Source: Pseudomonas fluorescens
GTDB taxonomy: Bacteria; Pseudomonadota; Gammaproteobacteria; Pseudomonadales; Pseudomonadaceae
Direction of reading: 5' to 3'
Length of the DNA: 64,000 nt
Assembly: GCF_902498185.1 (NCBI RefSeq)
Contig: NZ_CABVIX010000013.1
Location: 62,001 to 126,000, forward strand
Part shown: positions 50,225 through 58,072 of the stretch, piece by piece
Layout: the number at the start of each line of letters is the position of its first letter
Position numbering within the stretch: position 1 is the stretch's first letter
The notes under the pieces: model-generated
Database searches by the model: none
What the model saw: the letters and a program-made list of their open reading frames with translations, nothing else
Told to the model about the DNA's origin: nothing
Made by a program: the position numbers and the translations under genes

Positions 50225-52915
50225 GTGAAACACCTCAAACAGACCTTGGGCTTGAGCCTGCTGGCGATCAGCGTGATGCAGGCATCGGCCACCCTCGCTG
50301 CCACGCCGGCCACTGGCAACGAAGTGGAAGCGCGCGTCAGCTCGATTCTCGACAACATGAATCAGTCCGAAAAGATCAACTTCACCCGGGTCAACGACGG
50401 CCACATGATCCCGTCGCTGCTCAAGTGGGGCATCAAAGGCACCGTCGCCTACGATTCATCCATGGGGGTGCACGTCAACAATGCGACCTTCGGCGCGCAG
50501 TACCCGTCCCAGTCGGCCCTTGCAGCGACCTGGAGCATCAACCGCGCCAAGGAGTTCGGCCTGGCGATTGCCTACGAGACGCGTATCTCGGGTGGCCAGC
50601 AGATGCTGTCGCCCGGCGTGAACCTTTACCGCACGCCCTACAACGGTCGTTCCGCCGAATACATGAGCGGCGAGGACCCGTTCCTCGGCGCGGTACTGGC
50701 CCCCGCGGTCGTCAATGGCATCCAGGTGCAGGGCATCCAGGCCAGCGGCAAGCATTACCTGGCCAACGAGCAGGAAGCCAACCGCCAGCAGGTCAACATC
50801 ACGGCCGATGAACGCACGCTGCGCGAGTTGTACCTGCCAGGCTTCGAGTCCATGGTCAAGAACGCCAACGTCGCCTCGATCATGTGCGGTTTCAACAAGG
50901 TCAACGGCGACTACGCCTGCGAAAACCATCACCTGATCACCGAGGTGCTGAAGGGCGAGTGGGGCTATCAAGGCACCGTCATCAGTGACTTCAACGCCAT
51001 TCACGACCCCTTCAAGGGCGCCTGGGCGGGGACCGACATCGACATGCCGTCGGGCCTGCAGTTCACCGAGGCCAACCTGATGCCGTATATCTGGAGCGGC
51101 CAGCTGACCCAGAACGTCATCGACGACAAGGTCAAGCGCAACCTGCGCGCCGTGGTCAGCTACGACTTCCAGGAAAACCTGAACACCGCGCAGACGCTCG
51201 ACCACACCGAGTACGGCCAGCGCGCGGCACTCAACGTGGCGCGCGAATCCATCGTTCTGCTGCGCAACGCCGATACGGCCAAGGGCAAGCCGCTGCTGCC
51301 ACTGTCGCGCGACGCCAGGATCGCGGTCATCGGCGACTGGGCCAACCAGGCTCCAGCTTCGCCGTTTGGTACGGCCAACGCGCCACCCAACAGCTACATG
51401 ACCGAGCTGAGCGGCCTGCAGCAGTTGGCTTCGAACAGCGCAAACGTCACCTACCTCTCCGCGCTGAGCCTCAACCCGAAATCGGCCGTGTGGTATCAGC
51501 CGACCGGCGACGCGTCCGGCATCAGCAACTCTGGGGTCAAGGCCGAGTACTTCAGCAACACCAGGCTCAGTGGCGATCCGGCTGTGACGCGCATCGAGCC
51601 AGGCGTGAACCTCAACTGGACCACCAGCTCCAACGAGACCAACGCCGGCACCACCGCGGTGTCCGGCTTCAGCCCCACTGCGGGCGCGTTTTCGGCCCGC
51701 TTCACCGCCATCATCAAGCCTACCGTGTCTGGCGCCCATGTGTTCAAGGTGCGCGCGGACGGTCCCTACAGGCTCTGGGTGAACGATGCGCTGGTGGTGG
51801 AAAGCGACGGCGTGCCGTACTCCTCCGACGTGGTCAACGCACTGACTACCTCGGGCAAGAGCGCGGTCTTGAAGGCTGGCCAGAACTACACGGTCAAGCT
51901 CGAATACCGCCGCGTGCAGGACAACTTCACCCCTGCGTTGGGCGGCCTGGCTGGCGTGCAGATGAGCTGGGCCTCGCTGGCCCCGCCCAAGGATCTGTCG
52001 CGGTACGACGCCGTGGTGGTTGCTGCAGGCACCAACCATGAGAACGAAGGCGAAGGTTCGGACCACGGGTATGACCTGCCAGACCAGCAGGCTGACCTGA
52101 TCAGCGCTGTCACCAAGGCCAACCCGAACACCATCGTGGTCATGCACGGCGGCGGCGTCGCCAACATGCAGCCCTGGGCCAAGAAGGTCGGTGCAACCTT
52201 GAACGCTTGGTTCCCCGGCCAGCAGGGCGGTCAGGCACTGGCCGAGATCCTGTACGGCACCGTCAATCCGTCTGGCAAGCTGCCAGTCACCATCGACAAG
52301 CGGATCGAGGACAACCCGAGCTACGCGTCCTACCCGGACCCGTCGGCGTATCGCGGTGACAACCCGTCGACCGAACTCAACTACAGCGAAGGGCTGTACA
52401 TGGGTTATCGCGGTTATGACAAGAAACACGCCAAACCGCTGTATCCGTTCGGCTTCGGCTTGTCGTACACCACGTTTGGCTATTCGGACCTCAAGCTTTC
52501 GAGCAACGTGATGACCCCGGGCAACACCGTCGACGTCAAGTTCACGCTGACCAATACCGGTGACAAGGCGGGCTTCGAGGTCGCACAGTTGTATATCGAA
52601 CCGGTCAAACCGCAGGTCGACCGTCCGAAGAAAGAGCTGAAGGGGTTCACCAAGGTGTACCTGCAGCCTGGCGAGAGCAAGACGGTGAGCCTGCCGATCG
52701 ATTCGCGCTCGCTGGCGTATTTCGTGGAGCACAGCGACAGCTGGGACGTCGATGCGGGCAAGTTCAAGGTCTGGGTCGGTCCTGACTCCGAGAACCTCTC
52801 ACTGCACCGCAGCCTGGTGACGCTCATGCCACAACACCTGACCACGCGCGACAGCAACCCGCTGCCGGTCCCGCTGCGCGCGGCCGTGCAGGTCAGCGAG
52901 TCGCAGGCTTACTGA
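50225..52915 (+). CDS. Exported GH3 beta-glucosidase-like enzyme with PA14 domain
   Basis: The 896-residue protein has a Sec signal (ending near ATLAATP). The GH3 N-terminal barrel contains GKHYLANEQEANRQQ and the nucleophile region VISDFNAIHD, with Asp255 as the likely nucleophile. The GH3 C-terminal domain is interrupted by a PA14 carbohydrate-binding insert (about 436-584, SGVKAEYFSNTRLSGDP to GVQMSWASL). After PGQQGGQALAEILYGTVNPSGKLPVT a fibronectin III-like domain ends the protein. PA14-GH3 enzymes are usually beta-glucosidases; the exact sugar is not predictable. The neighbouring type II secretion operon makes extracellular export plausible. Confidence 0.88.
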   Translation: MKHLKQTLGLSLLAISVMQASATLAATPATGNEVEARVSSILDNMNQSEKINFTRVNDGHMIPSLLKWGIKGTVAYDSSMGVHVNNATFGAQYPSQSALAATWSINRAKEFGLAIAYETRISGGQQMLSPGVNLYRTPYNGRSAEYMSGEDPFLGAVLAPAVVNGIQVQGIQASGKHYLANEQEANRQQVNITADERTLRELYLPGFESMVKNANVASIMCGFNKVNGDYACENHHLITEVLKGEWGYQGTVISDFNAIHDPFKGAWAGTDIDMPSGLQFTEANLMPYIWSGQLTQNVIDDKVKRNLRAVVSYDFQENLNTAQTLDHTEYGQRAALNVARESIVLLRNADTAKGKPLLPLSRDARIAVIGDWANQAPASPFGTANAPPNSYMTELSGLQQLASNSANVTYLSALSLNPKSAVWYQPTGDASGISNSGVKAEYFSNTRLSGDPAVTRIEPGVNLNWTTSSNETNAGTTAVSGFSPTAGAFSARFTAIIKPTVSGAHVFKVRADGPYRLWVNDALVVESDGVPYSSDVVNALTTSGKSAVLKAGQNYTVKLEYRRVQDNFTPALGGLAGVQMSWASLAPPKDLSRYDAVVVAAGTNHENEGEGSDHGYDLPDQQADLISAVTKANPNTIVVMHGGGVANMQPWAKKVGATLNAWFPGQQGGQALAEILYGTVNPSGKLPVTIDKRIEDNPSYASYPDPSAYRGDNPSTELNYSEGLYMGYRGYDKKHAKPLYPFGFGLSYTTFGYSDLKLSSNVMTPGNTVDVKFTLTNTGDKAGFEVAQLYIEPVKPQVDRPKKELKGFTKVYLQPGESKTVSLPIDSRSLAYFVEHSDSWDVDAGKFKVWVGPDSENLSLHRSLVTLMPQHLTTRDSNPLPVPLRAAVQVSESQAY

Positions 52916-52948
52916 CGCTCAAGGGCAGGTTCAGGGACGAACCAGCCG

Positions 52949-53593
52949 TCACGCGCGGATGCCGTTGGCCAGGCGCTGCAGGTAGGCGTCGAAGGTCGCT
53001 TCGACGTCGATCTGGCCGGGGTCGCGCAGCCACTGGATCTGCAATCCGTCCATGACGGCGAAGATCTCGGTCGCCAGCGCCTTCACATCGACATCGGGGC
53101 GTATCTGCTTCTGCTCGATCAGCGAGCCCAGGTGCGCCTGTGCGTGCGCATGGGTCATCTCGAACTTTTCCTTGTACCAGGGCCAGGCCGGGTGCTTGTC
53201 CGACAGGCTCTCGACGCTGATCATCATCGACGCCTGGCACTCGGGCAGGCTTTGCACGCTGAAGCTCATGCTCATCTTCACGAACGCCAGGAAGCTCTCA
53301 AGCGTCGGCGCAGTGCGCAGTTCGCTGAATTTCTCGGTGATCCGCTGATCGCGCCGGTCAAGCAGCGCCCGCAGCAGCGACACCTTGTTGGGGAAATGAT
53401 GCAACAGCCCCACCGTGGTGATGCCCGCGATCTGCGCTACATCGCGCATCGATGCAGCGCCGTAGCCATCCTTGGCGAACACTTCAGTCGCCGCATCCAG
53501 CAGCGCGGCCCGGCGCATCTCGCCCTTGGGTGCACGGCGGCGTTTGGTGGTCGGCGCGCTGGCCGATCCGGTGTCGTGATCCTGATCTGACAT
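52949..53593 (-). CDS. TetR-family transcriptional regulator
   Basis: The 214-residue protein starts with a basic segment (TTKRRRAPKGEMRRAALLDAA). A TetR helix-turn-helix follows: VFAKDGYGAASMRDVAQIAGITTVGLLHHFPNK, where the recognition helix is TTVGLLHHF. The C-terminal ligand domain has ECQASMMISVESLSDKHPAWPWYKEKFE. I chose the ATG at 53593 because upstream codons add only a non-conserved stretch. It converges on the GH3 gene (34-base gap), so it is a candidate regulator of that sugar-degradation locus or of the MATE gene next to it. The ligand is unknown. Confidence 0.85.
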   Translation of the reverse strand: MSDQDHDTGSASAPTTKRRRAPKGEMRRAALLDAATEVFAKDGYGAASMRDVAQIAGITTVGLLHHFPNKVSLLRALLDRRDQRITEKFSELRTAPTLESFLAFVKMSMSFSVQSLPECQASMMISVESLSDKHPAWPWYKEKFEMTHAHAQAHLGSLIEQKQIRPDVDVKALATEIFAVMDGLQIQWLRDPGQIDVEATFDAYLQRLANGIRA

Positions 53594-53650
53594 AACCCAC
53601 TTCAAAGCTGCGGTGAGGGGCAACGCTTCTTGCGAAACGGCGAGGGGTGA

Positions 53651-55009
53651 TTATGACAAAAGATTCCCGCTCCGTGCGCTCGCTGTTGGCTGGCGGCGGT
53701 TGATCCAGAGAGCGGTGCCGATGGACGCCAGCGCGACCAGGCCGTTGCCGACCCACATCCCGAGCATCACGCCGCTGGCGCCAAAGTGCTGTGCCCCGAG
53801 CATCACGAAGGGCAGGGTGCCCAGGGTGGCGCGCAGCCACGCATAGAAGGCGACCCACCAGGTACGGCCCTGGCTGATGAACACCGAGATGGCGATGAAA
53901 TCCAGCCCGATCAGCAGCCACAGACCTGGCCCGAACCGGCACAGGTCCCGGATCAGCTGTTGGCCGGGCCCGCTGATCGCAAACAGATGGCTGAGCCAAG
54001 GCGATGCGGTCCACAGCACCGCCCAGGCGGCCAGACCGTACCCCACCACAAGTCGTGCCGCGGTGTTCAGCGCCGCTTGCGCGCGCGCGCCGCGGTGCGC
54101 CCCGAGATTCTGCGCAAGCACCGGCACCAGCGCGCTCGGCAGGGCGAAGTACAGGCAATAGGTGATCTGCAGAACCCTGTCCATGACCGCCATGCCCGCC
54201 ATCACCGAGACGCCGAACGCCGCCAGGTGGGCCATGGTATAGGTGAGGGCGACCGGCGTTGCCAGGTTGGCAAGGGTGAAGGGCAGCGCGGTTCTTGCGA
54301 TCCTGCCCCCGTACAGCCGCAGCAATCGCAGACGAATACGCTGCGACAGCCCGATATGACCGCTTACCTGATGCAGTCCGTAGAGGCAGCCTGCCGCGCC
54401 AGCCACCAGGCAGGACACTCCCGCACCGAACAGCTCAAGGTCCAGACCGAAGATCAGGATCGGGTCGACGATGGCCAGGCAGACCGCCGCCGTCAGCACG
54501 ACCGCGAGCGCACGGCCGCTGTGCCCGTGGGCCCGCAGCGCCTGGGCGGTGGCCTGGGTGACCGCCAGCAGTACCGATGACACCAGGGTCATGGCGATGA
54601 ACTGCCGGGCCAGGGGAGATGACGGCGTGCTTGCGCCCATCCAGCCGGAGAAAAAGTCCAGGTAACACCACTGGATGAGCGACACCGCGGTCGAGACAAG
54701 GGTTGCGAGCACCAGCATGTGCGTTGCCAGCGGTGGCAGCGTCCCGCGTGAGCCCCGGCCGACCCTGCGAGAGATCATCGTTCCGGCGGCGACCACGATC
54801 CCTGCTACCAGGCTCGAGTTGAAGAAGGCCAGTGTCTTGGCGATGCCCACGGCCGCGACCAGCACCTCGTCCCGCAGCATGGCCACATAGGTCAGGGTCA
54901 GGATGTCTGTGAGGAAGATGGCCAGCAGGCCAAGGGCGCTGGTAACTGCCATCACGCGCACGTGATGGTTGACGGAGCCACGTATGAAGGTGGCGGTTGA
55001 ATCTTTCAT
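53651..55009 (-). CDS. MATE-family efflux transporter
   Basis: The 452-residue protein has twelve hydrophobic segments in two similar halves. MISRRVGRGSRG and LPSALVPVLAQNLGAHRGARAQAALNTA match the loops of MATE-type sodium- or proton-coupled exporters. It lies upstream of the TetR gene on the same strand, 57 bases away, so they may be co-transcribed. Substrates are unknown. Confidence 0.85.
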   Translation of the reverse strand: MKDSTATFIRGSVNHHVRVMAVTSALGLLAIFLTDILTLTYVAMLRDEVLVAAVGIAKTLAFFNSSLVAGIVVAAGTMISRRVGRGSRGTLPPLATHMLVLATLVSTAVSLIQWCYLDFFSGWMGASTPSSPLARQFIAMTLVSSVLLAVTQATAQALRAHGHSGRALAVVLTAAVCLAIVDPILIFGLDLELFGAGVSCLVAGAAGCLYGLHQVSGHIGLSQRIRLRLLRLYGGRIARTALPFTLANLATPVALTYTMAHLAAFGVSVMAGMAVMDRVLQITYCLYFALPSALVPVLAQNLGAHRGARAQAALNTAARLVVGYGLAAWAVLWTASPWLSHLFAISGPGQQLIRDLCRFGPGLWLLIGLDFIAISVFISQGRTWWVAFYAWLRATLGTLPFVMLGAQHFGASGVMLGMWVGNGLVALASIGTALWINRRQPTASARSGNLLS

Positions 55010-55123
55010 TGCACAACCAGCGTAACCAGGGAGACAGGGCAGAAGCCGCGATCACGTCGGGGCGGCGGGATTATTCCACACTCAAGGAAGCTTGCCCGAA
55101 GAATCGATCCAGAGGCGCCGCGC

Positions 55124-55153
55124 TTGCGTCCATAGACGCAATTCGTCTAGTAT
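55124..55153 (+). promoter_or_regulatory. Res-Xre operon promoter with overlapping operator
   Basis: The -35 box TTGCGT (55124-55129) and the -10 box TAGTAT (55148-55153) are 18 bases apart. A perfect inverted repeat, TAGACG-CAATT-CGTCTA (55133-55149), occupies the spacer and the start of the -10. An imperfect dyad TGAGTC-TGTA-GATTCA follows at about 55156-55171. A dimeric antitoxin bound here would block RNA polymerase, the expected negative autoregulation of a toxin-antitoxin operon. Confidence 0.7.
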
Positions 55154-55183
55154 TTGAGTCTGTAGATTCAACGAGGCAACATC

Positions 55184-55588
55184 ATGTCGGCCAATCTTCA
55201 TCCCGAGCAACTGACCAGAGCCCAGTGTGTCGCCGGCCTGCGCGCGGCGCTGCGGATACTGGACAAGTGGAAAGCCACCACCGAACAAGCCTGCAAGATC
55301 CTGCGGGTCTCGCGCAGCACCTGCACGCGGGCCAGGCAGAGTGACGCCCAGTGGTCGGCCAGTCTCGACCAGGACCAGATGCACCGCATCAGCTTCGTAC
55401 TGAACATCCATGCCGCGCTGCGTACGCTCTTCGACAATCCTGAAAACGCCTACGGCTTCCCGGCGATGGAAAACCGCAATGCCTTCTTCAACGGCCGCAA
55501 GCCGCTGGACATCATGGCCCAGGGCGACATGGTCTCGTTGTATGAAACCTTTCGGCGGATCGATTCGCTGCGGGGCGCGCAGTGGTAG
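55184..55588 (+). CDS. Xre/MbcA/ParS-type antitoxin
   Basis: The 134-residue protein has an N-terminal helix-turn-helix (ALRILDKWKATTEQACKILRVSRSTCTRARQS). The C-terminal DUF2384 domain contains RISFVLNIHAALRTLFDNPENAYGFPAMENRNAFFNGRKPLDIMAQGDMVSLYETFRRIDSLRG, typical of ParS/MbcA-type antitoxins. It should neutralise the adjacent RES-domain toxin and repress the operon through the operator at 55133-55149. The toxin start lies inside its last codons. Confidence 0.92.
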   Translation: MSANLHPEQLTRAQCVAGLRAALRILDKWKATTEQACKILRVSRSTCTRARQSDAQWSASLDQDQMHRISFVLNIHAALRTLFDNPENAYGFPAMENRNAFFNGRKPLDIMAQGDMVSLYETFRRIDSLRGAQW

Positions 55589-56274
55589 CGCTGAGCATGC
55601 TGGCGGCGCTGGAAGCAGAAGAGCGGCGCGGCTATCGCCTGGTGAACTCGAAGTTTCCACCGATCGACCTGTTCAATGATGTAGCGGATGCTTCCGAGTT
55701 CCAGGCGTTGTACCAGATTCAGGCGCTGACCAACCCACGCTTGCAGAACGAGGTCGGACGCCTCGAGCTGATCCCGCTGGCCGAGATCCCATTTGGCATT
55801 CCTGGATGTTCCTACGCTACGGCGCCATTCACCCATATCAACCCGGCGGGCTCACGCTTCAGCGACGGCAGCTATGGCGTGCTTTATATTGCCGACACCC
55901 TTGAAACGGCGATCGCCGAAGTGCGTCATCACCAGCAGCGCTATTGGGCCAATGTGGCTGGCCTGAGCTATGACCGTTTCGTGTTCCGGGGCTTGAGCTG
56001 CCGCTTCACCGAAGCCGGCAGCCGGGACGCCACTGGCGTACCGCTTTGCGATCCTGTCTATGCTGCCGACGACTATAGCCACTCGCACGTACTGGGCCGT
56101 GCCGCCAAGCGCGAAGGCTGTGAAGGGCTGCGATACAACTCGGTAAGGTCGCCCGGCAGCTACTGCTGGGCACTGCTGACGCCACGGCATGTGACCTCGG
56201 TCATCCAGAATGCGCATTTCGAGATGATCTGGAGTGGCGAGATCACCAGCATCAGCCGCATTTCTAATGCATGA
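55582..56274 (+). CDS. RES-domain toxin (NAD+-degrading type)
   Basis: RES toxins deplete cellular NAD+. The 230-residue protein contains the RES core: NPAGSRFSDGSYGVLYIADTLETAIAEVRHHQQRYW supplies the conserved Arg, Tyr and Glu, and GCEGLRYNSVRSPG supplies the conserved Ser. The GTG at 55582 overlaps the antitoxin stop by seven bases; an ATG five codons downstream (55597) is an alternative start. The Res-Xre order (antitoxin first) is the standard arrangement. The length is in the normal range, so the toxin appears intact. Confidence 0.92.
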   Translation: MVALSMLAALEAEERRGYRLVNSKFPPIDLFNDVADASEFQALYQIQALTNPRLQNEVGRLELIPLAEIPFGIPGCSYATAPFTHINPAGSRFSDGSYGVLYIADTLETAIAEVRHHQQRYWANVAGLSYDRFVFRGLSCRFTEAGSRDATGVPLCDPVYAADDYSHSHVLGRAAKREGCEGLRYNSVRSPGSYCWALLTPRHVTSVIQNAHFEMIWSGEITSISRISNA

Positions 56275-56329
56275 TATTACGAGTGTTTCGTAACTATATG
56301 AAACAATAGGAAAAATACATTGCTGTGGT

Positions 56330-56366
56330 AAGGATTCCCTATTGGGTTACTCCCGTGGGAATCCTT
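56330..56366. terminator. 10-bp inverted repeat between RES toxin and katB
   Basis: AAGGATTCCC (56330-56339) and GGGAATCCTT (56357-56366) are exact complements around a 17-base loop. It may terminate the toxin-antitoxin transcript, but it lies only 48 bases before katB and has no T-run, so it could instead control katB (operator or leader hairpin). A partial third copy, ATTCCC, follows at 56370. Confidence 0.45.
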
Positions 56367-56413
56367 AGCATTCCCAATCCTGCTGGCTTACAGCAACTTG
56401 GGAATGAAAGACC

Positions 56414-57943
56414 ATGAAAACAAAGACCTTTTCGGGCTATGCCCTCAGCCTGTTAAGCGCCAGCCTGTTGAGCGTGTCCGTTGCCTCTGCCGCTCCGTTG
56501 ACCCGCGACAACGGGGCTGCGGTGGGTGACAACCAGAACTCTCAGACCGCAGGGCCAGACGGCCCAGTGCTTGTGCAGGACGTGCAGTTGCTGCAGAAGC
56601 TGCAACGCTTCGACCGCGAGCGAATCCCGGAGCGGGTGGTGCATGCGCGCGGAACCGGGGCGCATGGCGAGTTCGTCGCCAGTACCGATATCTCCGAGCT
56701 GACCCAGGCCAAGGTATTCACGCCCGGCAGCCACACGCCGGTGTTCGTGCGCTTCAGCGCAGTGGTCCATGGCAACCACTCGCCTGAGACCCTGCGCGAC
56801 CCGCGCGGCTTCGCCACCAAGTTCTACACCGCCGACGGCAACTGGGACCTGGTCGGCAACAACTTCCCGACCTTCTTCATCCGCGATGCGATCAAGTTCC
56901 CCGACATGGTCCATGCCTTCAAGCCAGACCCGCGCACCAACCTGGATGACGACTCACGCCGCTTCGACTTCTTCAGCCATGTACCAGAAGCCACCCGTAC
57001 GCTCACCCAGCTCTATTCCAATGAAGGCACGCCGGTCGGCTATCGCTTCATGGATGGCAACAGTGTCCATGCCTACAAGTTCGTCAACGCCAAGGGCGAG
57101 GTGACTTACGTCAAGTTCCACTGGAAGAGCCTGCAAGGCGTGAAGAACCTTGACCCCAAGCAGGTCGAGAACGTGCAAGGCAAGGATTACGCGCACATGA
57201 CCACCGACCTGGTCGCAGCGATCAAGAAGGGGGATTTCCCGAAGTGGGACCTGTACATCCAGACGCTCAAGCCTGAGCAACTGGCCCAGTTCGACTTCGA
57301 CCCGTTGGACGCCACCAAGATCTGGCCAGACGTGCCAGAGCGCAAGATCGGCCAGATGGTCCTGAACAAGAACGTCGACAATTTCTTCCAGGAGACCGAG
57401 CAGGTCGCCATGGCTCCGTCCAACGTGGTGCCGGGCATCGAGCCGTCCGAAGATCGCCTGTTGCAAGGTCGCCTGTTCGCGTATGCCGATACCCAGATGT
57501 ATCGTATCGGCGCCAATGGCCTGAGCTTGCCCGTCAACCGTCCGGCTGCGGCCGTCAACAATGGCAACCAGGACGGTGCCATGAACACCGGGCACACCAC
57601 CACGGGTGTGAACTACGAGCCGAGCCGGTTGAATCCACGCGAATCGACCGCATCGGCGCGTTACAGCGAACTCCCCCTGAGTGGCATGACGCAGCAGAAG
57701 AAGATCCAGCGCGAGCAGAACTTCAAGCAAGCCGGCGACCTGTATCGCTCCTACTCCACGAAAGAGCGCCAGGACCTGATCAACAGCTTCGGGCAATCCT
57801 TGGCCACGACTGACGACGAGAGCAAGCACATCATCCTGTCGTTCCTGTACAAGGCCGATGCCGAGTATGGCGCGGGGGTGGCCAAGGTCGCCGGTGGTGA
57901 TCTGAAGAGAGTGAAGCAGCTGGCAAGCCAGCTGCACGACTGA
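56414..57943 (+). CDS. katB: Periplasmic clade-3-type catalase, KatB-like
   Basis: The 509-residue enzyme degrades hydrogen peroxide to water and oxygen. MKTKTFSGYALSLLSASLLSVSVASAAP is a signal peptide, so the enzyme is exported, as with KatB of P. aeruginosa. The catalytic His77 lies in VVHARGTGAHGEF. The heme-ligand Tyr357 lies in RLFAYADTQMYRIG. DNFFQETEQVAMAP and FVRFSAV are family motifs. No ankyrin-like AnkB gene follows, unlike P. aeruginosa katB-ankB. The upstream hairpin at 56330-56366 may influence expression. Confidence 0.93.
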   Translation: MKTKTFSGYALSLLSASLLSVSVASAAPLTRDNGAAVGDNQNSQTAGPDGPVLVQDVQLLQKLQRFDRERIPERVVHARGTGAHGEFVASTDISELTQAKVFTPGSHTPVFVRFSAVVHGNHSPETLRDPRGFATKFYTADGNWDLVGNNFPTFFIRDAIKFPDMVHAFKPDPRTNLDDDSRRFDFFSHVPEATRTLTQLYSNEGTPVGYRFMDGNSVHAYKFVNAKGEVTYVKFHWKSLQGVKNLDPKQVENVQGKDYAHMTTDLVAAIKKGDFPKWDLYIQTLKPEQLAQFDFDPLDATKIWPDVPERKIGQMVLNKNVDNFFQETEQVAMAPSNVVPGIEPSEDRLLQGRLFAYADTQMYRIGANGLSLPVNRPAAAVNNGNQDGAMNTGHTTTGVNYEPSRLNPRESTASARYSELPLSGMTQQKKIQREQNFKQAGDLYRSYSTKERQDLINSFGQSLATTDDESKHIILSFLYKADAEYGAGVAKVAGGDLKRVKQLASQLHD

Positions 57944-58072
57944 GGCTGCTTGACGGGCTGCCTCAGGGTGGCCCGTCTGGTATTTTCGGGGGCAGGACGC
58001 GAAACAAGGGCTGACAGACCTGCTGAACTGTGGCTATGGTGCCCGCAGGATATTCCTGCTCAGGAGGCCTTC

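Noticed and set aside
50456..52732. 758-codon open frame on the minus strand across the GH3 gene
   Set aside because: It is a shadow of the conserved GH3 coding strand and shows no domain, signal or ribosome-binding site.
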